A stretch of 64,000 nucleotides of DNA from Mesorhizobium sp. AR07 (GTDB lineage Bacteria > Pseudomonadota > Alphaproteobacteria > Rhizobiales > Rhizobiaceae), in the NCBI RefSeq assembly GCF_024746815.1, contig NZ_CP080529.1, positions 248,001 to 312,000 of the forward strand, read 5' to 3'. Both the position numbers and the translations under genes were made by a program. Positions 1 to 8,857 of the stretch are shown piece by piece. The notes under the pieces are model-generated. The model worked only from the letters and a program-made list of their open reading frames with translations, was not told the DNA's origin and did no database searches. How positions within the stretch are numbered: the first letter of the stretch is position 1; every line of letters begins with the position of its first letter.

Positions 1-75
1 GTCGAGGTCGATGCCGTGGAGGATGTCGACACTGCCGTAGGACTTCCTGATTTGCCTGAGGGTCAGATCGGCCAT
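1..75 (-). CDS. Sugar ABC transporter ATP-binding protein, N-terminal 25 codons only (runs off left edge)
   Basis: An ATG at 75 on the minus strand opens a frame that continues past the window edge. Its first residues (MADLTLRQIRKSYGSVDILH) match the usual start of MsmK/UgpC/MalK-type ATPases, which energise carbohydrate importers from the cytoplasmic face. A GAGGAG-like ribosome site lies just upstream. It follows the FAD oxidoreductase stop by 41 bases on the same strand, so it is probably the missing ATPase of the transporter encoded at 2.5-5.6 kb. Walker motifs lie outside the window and cannot be checked. Confidence 0.8.
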   Translation of the reverse strand, partial: MADLTLRQIRKSYGSVDILHGIDLD

Positions 76-116
76 TGTGCTCTCCTCGATTGCATGACGC
101 TGAGCAAGATGCTCGC

Positions 117-1535
117 CTATTTCTTGCGGCGGCCCGGCTTCAGCCCGGCCAGCAGATTGGTGATCCTGTCCGCCTTGCGGTTGCGGATCTCGGCTTCGTT
201 CTTGCGGCGCACCGCGCTGCGGACGAGCTTGGCGCCGAGGTAGCGAAACGGCTCGGGCGGCAGCGACATGCGCCGCTCGATGCCGACCAGCCTGCTGGCG
301 CTCCAGCGATCCTTGCGCTCCAGGACAAGGCTGGCCAGGATGCGTCCGGCAATCGGCGTCTGCGCAATGCCGGTTCCGTTGAACCCCATGCCGTAGAAGA
401 TGTTGGGATGATCGCGCAGGTGGTCGAAAACGGGAACGTGTTCGGGCACGCAGTCGATCGGGCCTGACCAGTCGTATTCGACCGCCACGCCACGCAGCGC
501 CGGGTATACCCGCTGCAGTTCCCGGACATTGTCGCGACCATGCTCCGGGCTGCGGTTGAAGCTCGCGCCGAAATTCCCGCTGAAGGCCACGTTGCCGCTG
601 CCGCGGCCGAAGACGACCCTGCCCTTGGTAGTGCGCTGGTAATATAGCACCTGGGCCTGGGAATCGCAGATCGAGGCGCCATCGCGCCAGCCGATGCTGT
701 CGAGCAGTTCCGGCACGGCGGCAGTGGCGATGACCTCGCTGCCGACGACGTAGAGATGGCGGCGCAGTTCCGGCAGGGCCGAGAGCCAGGCATTGGCGGC
801 AAGGACGACCTTCTCGGCCCGCACCATGCCCCGTGCCGTGCGCACCGTGCATATCTTGCTGGGTTCGACGTCGAGGACCGGGCTGCGCTCATGGATGATG
901 ACGCCGCGCGCCAATGCCAGGTTGCGCAATCCGATGGCGAGCTTTGCCGGATGGACCGTGCCGGCATTGGTTTCGACGACGCCGACATAGGACGCGGATG
1001 AACCTGTGCGGCGTTCGATCTCCTCGGCCGTCAGCGGCCTGAAACGGTTCTCTCCCACCGCCGCGCTCATGGCAACGGCGTGCTCCCATGCGCCTTCCTG
1101 GGCAATCGAGCTCGCGGTCCACAGCCATCCGTCGAGCCGCAGATCCATATCGATCGTGCCGTTTTGCTGCAGCGCCTTCAGCTCCGCGATCGACGCCACC
1201 GTGTCGGCACAGAGTTGCCGCGCTTCTTCGAGGCCGACGACGGCGCTGATCTGGTCGAGCTCGGCGAACCACGAGTGGACCTGGCCGCCATTGCGGCCAG
1301 ACGCTCCAGAACCGCAGAGGTCCGCTTCAAGCACGATGACCCGCGTTTCCGGAGCAAGCGCACGGATGCGCAGCGCCGTCCACAGCCCGGTATAGCCGCC
1401 GCCGACGATCACCACATCGGCCCGCTGATTTCCCTGTAATGGTTCGGTCGCGGTGTCGGCGCCGATATCCTGCAGCCAGAACGACCGGTCGGACGGCAGC
1501 GCCACCGCCGGCTGTCGCAAACGAAGGGTCGTCAC
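117..1535 (-). CDS. FAD-dependent oxidoreductase of the DAO/amine-oxidase type (472 aa)
   Basis: The protein has an N-terminal FAD-binding Rossmann fold: GGGYTG at about residues 44-49, then a glutamate-ending strand (VLEAD) and the GASGRNGG segment characteristic of DadA/PuuB/OrdL-like deaminating oxidases. The C-terminal part carries GMGFNGTGIAQTPIAG, the usual second FAD contact. Length is normal for the family. I chose the GTG at 1535 because it lies two bases after the kinase stop, with GGGAG eight to nine bases upstream; the longer frame to 1745 runs inside the kinase gene. Given the FrlB- and FrlD-like neighbours, oxidation of an Amadori compound (compare SocD-type amadoriases) is a reasonable inference. 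The substrate cannot be read from sequence, and gamma-glutamylamine or D-amino acid oxidation remain possible. Confidence 0.85.
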   Translation of the reverse strand: MTTLRLRQPAVALPSDRSFWLQDIGADTATEPLQGNQRADVVIVGGGYTGLWTALRIRALAPETRVIVLEADLCGSGASGRNGGQVHSWFAELDQISAVVGLEEARQLCADTVASIAELKALQQNGTIDMDLRLDGWLWTASSIAQEGAWEHAVAMSAAVGENRFRPLTAEEIERRTGSSASYVGVVETNAGTVHPAKLAIGLRNLALARGVIIHERSPVLDVEPSKICTVRTARGMVRAEKVVLAANAWLSALPELRRHLYVVGSEVIATAAVPELLDSIGWRDGASICDSQAQVLYYQRTTKGRVVFGRGSGNVAFSGNFGASFNRSPEHGRDNVRELQRVYPALRGVAVEYDWSGPIDCVPEHVPVFDHLRDHPNIFYGMGFNGTGIAQTPIAGRILASLVLERKDRWSASRLVGIERRMSLPPEPFRYLGAKLVRSAVRRKNEAEIRNRKADRITNLLAGLKPGRRKK

Positions 1536-1537
1536 GG

Positions 1538-2398
1538 TCAGGCTCCCTGGGCGTCGGTGATAAAGCTCGCATATTTGGCCGGCAGCCATTCCGGGATGGG
1601 ACGCGGCTTCTGCGGAAACCCGCCGAGATGGGTACAGGTCTGCGCCGCCGCGATCGAAGCCTTGTGCAACGCTTCCGAAGCGCGAAGGCCATCGAAATGG
1701 AAACCGGTCAGGAACGTGGCGATAAAACTGTCGCCAGCGCCGCACGTATCCACGACATCGACAAGCGTCGCCGGCGCATGCACGACGCTCGTGCCATCGT
1801 CGAAGTAGGAGCCGCGCCGGCCGCAGGTCAGAACCACCTGACCTGCGCCTGCGGCCCTGAGCGCGGAGAGCAACGGCTCGACCGGTTGATCGACGTCGTC
1901 GGGGCCGGAGGCGAACAGCAAGGGCACGCCTTCGAGCGGCAGCATCAGATGCGCCGTCGAGACGTCGATGCTGAACGGCACATGATCCGCGACCAGTTGG
2001 CGGACAAGGTCCTTGTTGGCGTTGGTGCCGAGATGCACCCAGTCGGCCGCGGCGATGACCGCCGGATAATGCTCCGACGCCGGCATGTAGTTCTCGCCGA
2101 CCCCAAAGGATTCGTGCAGGAATTTCCGATCCCCGGATTCGTCGCGGAGCAAGGTGACGGCAGTGTCGCCGTGACGCCGTTCGACATCGTCCGGCGACAG
2201 GCCGACATCAGCCAGTTCGGCAAGCACCACGTCACCTTCGGGATCCTCGCCGACGGCGCCGAAATAACGGGCAGCCCAACCATTGCGCCGCCATTGCGCG
2301 GCGACATTGAGCGCGTTGCCGCCGACGGTGAGCAGGCCGTTGGTGAGGTAGGCATCCAGGCAATTGTCGCCGACGGCGACGAGTTTTGGCCGGGTCAT
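1538..2398 (-). CDS. PfkB-family sugar kinase, fructoselysine kinase (FrlD)-like (286 aa)
   Basis: A ribokinase-fold kinase that would phosphorylate a sugar or fructosamine in the cytoplasm. The N-terminal VAVGDNCLDAY and GGNALNVA segments resemble E. coli FrlD (IGDNCVDIY, GGNAVNVA), and the C-terminal PfkB signature DTCGAGDSF, with the catalytic Asp and anion hole, lies near residue 217. The ATG at 2398 is preferred: it aligns with FrlD and overlaps (ATGA) the stop of a tiny upstream frame, suggesting coupled translation. A TTG at 2425 with GGAG seven bases upstream is an alternative. It sits in the ABC importer operon next to a FrlB-like deglycase, which supports a fructosamine kinase role by context. 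Confidence 0.85.
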   Translation of the reverse strand: MTRPKLVAVGDNCLDAYLTNGLLTVGGNALNVAAQWRRNGWAARYFGAVGEDPEGDVVLAELADVGLSPDDVERRHGDTAVTLLRDESGDRKFLHESFGVGENYMPASEHYPAVIAAADWVHLGTNANKDLVRQLVADHVPFSIDVSTAHLMLPLEGVPLLFASGPDDVDQPVEPLLSALRAAGAGQVVLTCGRRGSYFDDGTSVVHAPATLVDVVDTCGAGDSFIATFLTGFHFDGLRASEALHKASIAAAQTCTHLGGFPQKPRPIPEWLPAKYASFITDAQGA

Positions 2399-2466
2399 GC
2401 CGACACCCGGATGGTCGGAAAGCAAAGATCGGCTCCAATCAGCTGATGAAAGGCAAGCTGCGGCAT
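2395..2466 (-). CDS. Possible 23-residue mini-ORF translationally coupled to the kinase gene
   Basis: ATG at 2466 is preceded by GAGAGGAACCTTC, a good ribosome site, and the frame ends in a TGA that overlaps the kinase ATG (ATGA). It fills the otherwise empty 90 bases between permease and kinase. It could be a coupling leader, or the 5' stub of a deleted gene. No known family is recognised in so short a peptide. Confidence 0.3.
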   Translation of the reverse strand: MPQLAFHQLIGADLCFPTIRVSA

Positions 2467-2488
2467 GAAGGTTCCTCTCGGGGGATTG

Positions 2489-3349
2489 CTACTTGCCGAT
2501 GCCTTCGGACAGGCCACGAATGAAGTAGCGCTGTGCGGCAAAGAACACGATGACGATGGGCAGGGCGGAGATCGTCATGGCGGCGAACACCACGGCATAG
2601 TTGGTCCCGTGCGTTGCCATGATCGAGGTGAGGCCAACCGGCAGCGTCTGCACATCGCTGCCGCTCGTGAAGATCATGGCGAACAGATATTCGTTCCAGG
2701 CGAACAGAACGTGCAGGATGACGCAGGAGATGATGATCGGCCGGCACAGCGGCAGGGTGATGCGCCAGAAGATCTGGCCTTCGCTGGCGCCGTCCATCGT
2801 CGCTGCCTCGTCGATATCTCCTGGCAGATCCAGCATGTAGGCCCGGATCAGGAAGGTGGTGAACGGCACCCGGAACGCGGTGTAGAGAATGATCAGCGCC
2901 CAATAGGTGTTGTAGAGACCGAGCGCCTGCAGCATCTTCACCAGCGGAATGATCGCCACGGTGGGGCTGAGCATCAACCCGCCCAGCACGATGGCAACGA
3001 CCAGCGGCTTCGCCGGCATCTTGGTCCGGGTCAGGCCGAAGGCGGTCCACGCGCTGATCAGAACCGTGCATATGGCGGAAGTGACGGTCACCAGGACAGA
3101 GACTGTGACATAGCCGCGAACGCCCTGGTTCCACGCCTGGACATAGTTGTTCCACGACCAATGGGCAGGCAAGGCGAAGGGGTCGCCGAAGATCTGCGCA
3201 TTGTCCTTGAAGCCGCTGAGCGCCATCCAGATCAATGGATAGATGACGACGACGCCGAGGCAGACGAGGAACGAATAGAGGCATGTCCTGGCGATGACGG
3301 ACCACACGTTGACGTGCCGGGCCCGCCCGACTGCAACTGTCGCGCTCAT
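2489..3349 (-). CDS. Carbohydrate ABC transporter permease, MalG/CUT1 type (286 aa)
   Basis: Inner-membrane permease with about six hydrophobic segments, the first at residues 14-36. The EAA loop that docks the ATPase is visible as DEAATMDGASEGQIFWRITLP in the cytoplasmic loop around residue 190. The length is typical of MalG-like CUT1 permeases. The ATG at 3349 overlaps the stop of the upstream permease by four bases (ATGA), which fixes the start and shows coupled translation. Together with the second permease, the binding protein and the ATPase beginning at 75 it makes a complete importer. Confidence 0.93.
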   Translation of the reverse strand: MSATVAVGRARHVNVWSVIARTCLYSFLVCLGVVVIYPLIWMALSGFKDNAQIFGDPFALPAHWSWNNYVQAWNQGVRGYVTVSVLVTVTSAICTVLISAWTAFGLTRTKMPAKPLVVAIVLGGLMLSPTVAIIPLVKMLQALGLYNTYWALIILYTAFRVPFTTFLIRAYMLDLPGDIDEAATMDGASEGQIFWRITLPLCRPIIISCVILHVLFAWNEYLFAMIFTSGSDVQTLPVGLTSIMATHGTNYAVVFAAMTISALPIVIVFFAAQRYFIRGLSEGIGK

Positions 3350-4308
3350 AGCTGAACCCGCCGACGCTTGGTGTACCAGAGCTGTGCCGCGCCGGTAAGC
3401 ATGGTCAATACGAAGATGACGGCGGCGATCGCGGAGCCATAGCCGAAATTGTCCTCGATGAAGGCCTTCTGGTAGAGCCATGTGCCCAGGACCTGGCTGC
3501 TGTTGTTCGGGCCGCCCGCGGTCATGACCATGACCTCGTTGAACACCTGGAACGCGCCGGTGATGGTGACGATGATCATCAGCCCGGTCATTTCCCGCGT
3601 TAGCGGAAAGGTAATGCTCCACAGTCGCCGGAGCGGACCGGCGCCGTCCATGGTGGCGGCGTCGTAGAGGTCGCGCGGAATCTTCTGGATCGCGATGGCA
3701 AACAGCAGCGTCGAGTAGCCAAACCCCTGCCATTGGCTCATGGCGATGATGGCGTAGATGGCGGTGTGCTCGTTGCCGAGCCAGGGCATCACGAGTTGGC
3801 TGAGACCAATACGGCTGAGCGCTGCATCCAGCAAGCCTATCTGCGGCTGGTAGATGAAATAGAACAGTAGGCCGGTCACCGTGATCGAGATGGCGGAGGG
3901 CACGAAATAGACGGCGCGCCACAAGCGGCGCCAGCGTTCGCTCCTCAGATCCTCGATGATGGCCGCCAGCAGGAACGCGCCGAAGACCTGGAAGACGACC
4001 GAGATGATGGCGTAGAGGCAGTTGTTCCAGAGCGCGACCAGCACGATCGGGTCATGCAGAAGCCGGTCGTAATTGGCGAGACCGACATTGGTGACCTCGC
4101 CGGTATAGATGTCCTGGTCTGTCGTGCTGACGATGAAGTTGTCTACGATCGGATAGTAGACGAACCAGCCGATGAGGATCAGCGCGATCGCCGCCCATCG
4201 GAACGACAACAGATTGCCGAAGCGAGCCCGCAGGCCGTTTGGCCTTCGCGGCCTGGCGGCGCCGCGAATGACGGCGCCGCTTTCCATTGTGTCCGATGCC
4301 CTTGCCAT
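3346..4308 (-). CDS. Carbohydrate ABC transporter permease, MalF/CUT1 type (320 aa)
   Basis: Inner-membrane permease with an N-terminal cytoplasmic tail, a first membrane span at about residues 36-52 (AAIALILIGWFVYYPI) and five further spans. The EAA motif is present as YDAATMDGAGPLRRLWSITFP near residue 215. It is the usual larger partner of a MalG-type subunit and overlaps that gene by four bases. It starts eight bases after the stop of the binding-protein gene. Substrate specificity is set mainly by the binding protein and is not readable here. Confidence 0.92.
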   Translation of the reverse strand: MARASDTMESGAVIRGAARPRRPNGLRARFGNLLSFRWAAIALILIGWFVYYPIVDNFIVSTTDQDIYTGEVTNVGLANYDRLLHDPIVLVALWNNCLYAIISVVFQVFGAFLLAAIIEDLRSERWRRLWRAVYFVPSAISITVTGLLFYFIYQPQIGLLDAALSRIGLSQLVMPWLGNEHTAIYAIIAMSQWQGFGYSTLLFAIAIQKIPRDLYDAATMDGAGPLRRLWSITFPLTREMTGLMIIVTITGAFQVFNEVMVMTAGGPNNSSQVLGTWLYQKAFIEDNFGYGSAIAAVIFVLTMLTGAAQLWYTKRRRVQL

Positions 4309-4316
4309 TGTCTGCT

Positions 4317-5639
4317 TTATTTGGCCGCGGATGCGGCCTTGCGCACCTCGTCCATCACTTGCTCAGGCGTCATCGAACCGCCAGCCAGCGCCTGCAGGCT
4401 GGACAGCCAGACGGCGGCGACGCGCGGCGGGTTGGCCGTGTCCAACCAGGGCATGAGGTACGAGGCCGCGTTGATATCCTTGAGACCATCGACCACAGCC
4501 ACGCTCATGTTCGATTCCGAAGCGCCGCCGATGGTGGCGCTCGGCTGGCCATAGGGCGGCGCGGACAGCACCTGCGCGTTTTCCTTCGAGGTCACGAACT
4601 TCATGAAATCAATTGCCAGCGGGATGTTTTTCGACGCCGCATTGATCATGTAGCCCTCTGGCGCGCCCTCGATAGACTTGGGGTCACCCTTGGCGCCATC
4701 GGGCACGGGCAGTCTGAAGAACCCGAAATCAGTGGGCTTCAGCGCCGAGTCTGACGTGGCGGCCTGATCGAACTCGATGATCTCCTGATAGTACATGGCC
4801 GACTGCGCGTTGGTGAAGGCCTGGAGAGCCGAGGCATAGGATGTGCCGTTGACGCCGGCACCATCGGTGCAGCGCTCAACAAGCTGGCTGAACTGCTTGA
4901 GCGCCGCGACATAGCCTGGATCGCTGTATTCGGCGGTGGCCGGATCGAAGTCGCGTTCCAATGTCGCCTGCGGCACATTGTAGGCCAGCAGCTGGCCCGC
5001 AAAGTGGATTGCCGGCCACGCTTCCTTGTTCCCCAGCGAGACCGGGGTCGCGCCGGATTTGCGAATGGCATCACAGCTGGTCAGCAGTTCCTCGAAAGTG
5101 GCCGGCGCCTTCAGGCCGAGCTTGGCGAAGATCTGCTTGTTGTAGCCCATGAACTTGGCATCCTGATAAAGCGGGATACCGTAGAGCTTGCCGTTGTACT
5201 CGAACGCCTTGACGGCCGCCGGAGACAGCGTCTTGCCCCAGTCGCTGTCGGGACCGATGACCGTGCTCAGGTCGACGGCGCGGTTGCCGCGCACGAAGTT
5301 TGCACCCCAGCTGCCCGTCCATGAGAAGTAGACATCGGGTAGCGAGTTCGAAGCCACCAGCGTCTTCGTCTTGCCCTTCACACTGTCGTCGCTCTCCTGG
5401 ATGAGTTCCACCTTCACGCCCGGATGGAGCTTTTCATAGTCCTGCGCCAGGCTGACGAAGTATGGCGACAGCTGCTGCAACCCGAATTTGGTCAGGATCG
5501 ACAGCGTGCCGCTATACTCGACCTTGGTGTTGGGGTCGGCAGTGACTGCGGCCGAAGCGGCGGAACTGCCGCCCATCGACAACCCCAATGATGATACCGC
5601 GGCCACTGTGACCGCCACGACTTGCAGCGAACGTTTCAT
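4317..5639 (-). CDS. Extracellular solute-binding protein, sugar type family 1 (440 aa)
   Basis: Periplasmic receptor for the adjacent ABC importer. It has a clear Sec signal (MKRSLQVVAVTVAAVSSLGL, then an Ala/Ser-rich stretch with cleavage probably near ASA-AV at about 30) and no lipobox cysteine. The mature part has the family-1 pattern: SGTLSILTKFG at the N-terminus, DVYFSWTGSWG, the conserved KLYGIPLY segment, and NIPLAIDFMKFVTSKENAQ near the C-terminus. ATG at 5639 has AAGGAG seven bases upstream; an in-frame start at 5678 has no such site and would hide the signal peptide. It lies 28 bases after the deglycase gene. Confidence 0.93.
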   Translation of the reverse strand: MKRSLQVVAVTVAAVSSLGLSMGGSSAASAAVTADPNTKVEYSGTLSILTKFGLQQLSPYFVSLAQDYEKLHPGVKVELIQESDDSVKGKTKTLVASNSLPDVYFSWTGSWGANFVRGNRAVDLSTVIGPDSDWGKTLSPAAVKAFEYNGKLYGIPLYQDAKFMGYNKQIFAKLGLKAPATFEELLTSCDAIRKSGATPVSLGNKEAWPAIHFAGQLLAYNVPQATLERDFDPATAEYSDPGYVAALKQFSQLVERCTDGAGVNGTSYASALQAFTNAQSAMYYQEIIEFDQAATSDSALKPTDFGFFRLPVPDGAKGDPKSIEGAPEGYMINAASKNIPLAIDFMKFVTSKENAQVLSAPPYGQPSATIGGASESNMSVAVVDGLKDINAASYLMPWLDTANPPRVAAVWLSSLQALAGGSMTPEQVMDEVRKAASAAK

Positions 5640-5667
5640 AAGCAGCTCCTTCAGAGGTGAGAGGGGA

Positions 5668-6682
5668 TCAGTATTCAACGCGTTTGTAGTAGCGACGTGT
5701 CGTCAGCGGGTGGTTGCGCAGCACCTCGAGATGCGCGCTCAGCCGCTCGAGCAAGGTGGCGAGCAGGACCGGCGAGATCATGCCGCGCACCTGCTGGGAG
5801 ATGCCCGGCAATTTGACCGAGGCCGCATCCAGCGTGCGGACGCGGTCCGTGTAGCGTTTGGCGAAGTTCTCGACCCGGTCGGCCAAGGGGCGAAGGGCGT
5901 CCTCGCCCTTGAACACAAAGACGCTGACGCCGGGCTCGACCAGCTCGAGCGTGCCGTGGAAGAAGTCCGCGGCGTGCACCGGGCGGGTACGGATCCACTG
6001 CATCTCTTCGAGGATGCACATGCCGTAATAGATTTGCCTCCGGCCACACCGAGCCGGCGCCGGTGAAGATGTGATAGGTCTCGTCCTTGATGGTCGCGGC
6101 CAGCTCGGCGGCCTTGCCCTCGAAGGCAGCCTTCGCATCGGCGAGCAAGCCCGGCAGCAGCTGGAGTTCGGCGACAGCCGCGTCGAAACCGTCATATTCG
6201 CCGCGCTCGGCCAGCAGCGCCAGGACGATCAGCAGCGTCTGCAGGTAGAATGACTCCGAGGAGGTGTCGTCCTCGGCAAAATTCGTGAAATTGTGGTCTG
6301 CTTCCCGCGCGATCGGCGTGTCCAAATGTCCGGTGAGCGAGATGGTGCGTACGCCTCGCTTCTTGAGGAAAGCCATCAGTTCGACGCCTTCCTTGGTCGT
6401 GCCCGACAGCGACGGGATGACGACAACAGCCTTGTTGTCGAGACCGGCCGGCGGATCGAGCACGACCTGGGCCGGATATTCGGCGCTCACCGGAAATGTG
6501 GAATAGCGCTTCGCCAGCTCGATCGCGGGAAGCGTCAGAAGCTGCACGCCGCCGGTGCCCATGAAAAACAGCCGCTCGACGCCTTCAGCAAGCAGCGTGC
6601 GCATCAGCGCGCGTGCCTCGCCAGCGATGGAGACGGCACCGCTCTGGATCCTTATGAAGCGGTCCTTATCAAAATTCAGCAT
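5668..6682 (-). pseudogene. FrlB-like SIS-domain fructosamine-6-phosphate deglycase, split by one frameshift
   Basis: The protein begins at ATG 6682 (AGGAAG six bases upstream). It carries a SIS domain with FMGTGGVQLLTLPA near residues 40-53 and IPSLSGTTKEGVELM, the sugar-phosphate-binding region of FrlB/GlmS-type proteins. The frame reads normally to GSVWPEA, then continues one frame over with YYGMCILEEMQWIRTRPVHA and DFFHGTLELVEPG, both strongly FrlB-like. The shift is at about 6034-6040, and the 1015-base span fits one extra base. FrlB cleaves fructoselysine 6-phosphate to lysine and glucose 6-phosphate, completing the pathway opened by the kinase. Since all other operon genes are intact, a sequencing error or a very recent mutation is likely. 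As written, the C-terminal third is lost. Confidence 0.85.
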
Positions 6683-6757
6683 GTAGTTCTTCCTTGTAAA
6701 CGGATGCGGCAGAGCCTCTGCCCAGGCGCAAGCGTCGATGCGCCGTCTAACCAGTCT

Positions 6758-6793
6758 TTGATCGATCCTGATCAATGTGAGACCGATCTCACA
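6758..6793. promoter_or_regulatory. Two abutting inverted repeats upstream of the deglycase operon, candidate LacI-family operators
   Basis: In the 193-base gap between the regulator and the deglycase, TTGATC-N6-GATCAA (6758-6775) is immediately followed by TGTGAGA-N4-TCTCACA (6776-6793). Both have perfect arms. LacI-family regulators bind such short palindromes, so this is the likely operator of the operon. TGTGA-N8-TCACA has the wrong spacing for a CRP site. No sure -35/-10 could be assigned. Confidence 0.45.
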
Positions 6794-6875
6794 CGGCGAT
6801 AATGAACACGCATTTTCGCGGTTGGCAAGTCCCCTCGCGATTAAATCTGTCGAAAAGTGAAAGACTCTGGTGCGG

Positions 6876-7898
6876 TCAGCGCCTGTGCAGTTGTGCGACC
6901 GAGCCGCGTACAATGAGGCGGGTCGGGAACCGGATATGACGCGGCGCGATCTTCTTGCCGGCTAACCGTTCGAGCAGAAGCTTGGCTGCCAGCGGTCCGA
7001 TCTCGGAGATTGGCTGGGCCACGACCGTGATCTGCGGGTCGGTGAAGGTGGCGAGATTGAAGTCGTCGAAGCCGACCAGCGACACGTCATGCGGGATTGA
7101 AAGACCCATTGAGCGCAAGCCGAGAAGAGCGCCCTGGGTCATCAGGCTGTCCACCGTGAACAGGGCTGTCGGACGGTTGCGGCGGCTGAACAGCCTTATG
7201 GTGGCGTCAACGGCATGCTCGACCGTCGAGCGCGACACGCTGATTAGTGATTCGTCGAGGTCAATGCCGTGCGATTGCAGCGAATTCTGGTAGCCGGCAA
7301 GGCGTTCCTGCGCGGTGAAGATGCGTGATTCGTCCCGCAACAAGCCGACTCGATCATGACCATTGGCGACGAGGTAATCGACGGCTTCGCGCGCGCCGCC
7401 CTCATTGTCGACGACCACGCTGTCGCATTGCAGGTCCTTGACGACGCGGTCGATCAGCACGACCGGCAAGCCCTCGCGTGCCAACTGCAGGATGTGCTCG
7501 CTGTCGGTCGCTGACGTCGGCGCCAGGATGAAGCCGCGGATGCTGAGCGCGCGCAGGCTCTCCAGCAATTCCTTTTCCTGCTCGACATTCTCCTCACTGC
7601 TGGCGATCAGCAGATTGTGGCGATGCTTGCGCAGCTCCACCTCAATGTCGTGCGCGATTCGGGCGAAGAAGGGATTCTGGATATCGCCCGGCACGAAGCC
7701 GACGATCGGCAACTGTCCGCCGCGAAGTGCTTGCGCGACAAGGTTTCCGCGATACCCCAGTTTTTCGGCGGCTTCCATGACACGAAGCGCCGTCTCATCG
7801 CCGACATAGCCGTAGCTGTTGAGCGCCCGCGCGGCCGTGGCGCGCGACACATTGGCGGCGGCGGCAACGTCCTTGAGGGTGATCCCTTTCTGCGTCAC
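6876..7898 (-). CDS. LacI-family transcriptional regulator of the adjacent operon (340 aa)
   Basis: An N-terminal helix-turn-helix with the classic LacI pattern (ITLKDVAAAANVSRATAARALN at about residues 6-27, hinge GNLVAQALRGG) is followed by a periplasmic-binding-protein-like effector domain with the typical IVGFVPGDIQNPFFARI and GFDDFNLATF segments. GTG at 7898 has AGAGGA six bases upstream; the ATG at 7922 has no ribosome site. It is codirectional with and directly upstream of the importer and catabolism operon, so it probably senses the imported compound or its phosphate and represses from the palindromes at 6758-6793. Confidence 0.92.
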   Translation of the reverse strand: MTQKGITLKDVAAAANVSRATAARALNSYGYVGDETALRVMEAAEKLGYRGNLVAQALRGGQLPIVGFVPGDIQNPFFARIAHDIEVELRKHRHNLLIASSEENVEQEKELLESLRALSIRGFILAPTSATDSEHILQLAREGLPVVLIDRVVKDLQCDSVVVDNEGGAREAVDYLVANGHDRVGLLRDESRIFTAQERLAGYQNSLQSHGIDLDESLISVSRSTVEHAVDATIRLFSRRNRPTALFTVDSLMTQGALLGLRSMGLSIPHDVSLVGFDDFNLATFTDPQITVVAQPISEIGPLAAKLLLERLAGKKIAPRHIRFPTRLIVRGSVAQLHRR

Positions 7899-8857
7899 AG
7901 CTATTCCTCTTGCGCCCTGCATATTGCGTCAGATCATCATTCTCAGCTTGTCTTGCCGGCATTGTTGCGCGGCATATCGGCCGATTCTCAAACTGCCAAC
8001 ACGGCTTGCGCAATTTCTTGCCACCTGACTCGAGAAACGCGCGCCTGTTTGGCAAGCGTGGAATCTTGATCCACGAAGGCACTTACATCTTGTGGGGCCG
8101 TCAATGGCCTTGCACTGCCAGCATACGGTATGAATTCACCCTCATGGTCAAGGCGACGTCGCTGGCATCGAGCAGAACATTGATGGGGGTGACGAGCCTT
8201 GCAGCCAAACTCGTGCCGCGATTGATGATAGTGAACGTCGGTCGCGCCGTTGCCTCAATGAAGCGACCACCCCTGCGCTACGGGCCGTAGCAAGCCGAGG
8301 TGCTATATGTTGGGGCGAGCTCTTTGTCAGTAAGCGGACCATTCTCAGGCGCGCTGCGAGGCGCAACTTTGATGGCCCAGTAAACTATGAGGACGCGGGC
8401 TGGCGGAAGAACAGGTCTGCCGGCGCGCGCTCTCTAATACGATCCGCCAGAATCGCCTTGTCATCCAGGAACTGCGTTAGGTTTACCTCGAAGCCCTCCT
8501 TCGCCCATTCGCCGACGATGTCTGCTTTCGGGCAACGGCAAGCTTACCCCTACGGCAGACATGAGGTGCAAAGCCGTCATAGGCGTCTGAGCCTTTCAAA
8601 GGCTCCATCGGGTCCGACGAGAAAGTCTGCGGTGACGGTGTCAGACCTCGTCGCCCAGCTGCCTACCTTATGGGGCGCATTCAGTTTGGCCCTCCCCGCG
8701 AGTCCGCTTACACCATAGTGCCATTGGCCAACCCTAATTGACGCTAACGCAAGCGCCTAGCCCATTCACCCGGAAGAACGCGCGCCGAAAACCGGCGAAG
8801 GATTGTGAGGAGCTGGTTTCCTCCTGAATTTCATCCATTGCTTCGGGCGTCTGCCAG
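7899..8857. other. About 960 bases with no gene I can support
   Basis: Only short frames occur. On the minus strand 8372-8550 reads as about 50 codons ending ...DLFFRQPASS, possibly the tail of a lost gene, but it has no start and an in-frame stop just upstream. The GC content dips in places relative to the flanking genes. It looks like decayed DNA between the regulator and the next small gene. Confidence 0.5.

Noticed and set aside
1439..2446. 335-codon plus-strand open frame over the kinase
   Set aside because: PfkB signature and operon logic place the gene on the minus strand.
6776..6793. CRP-type site
   Set aside because: TGTGA and TCACA are separated by eight, not six, bases.
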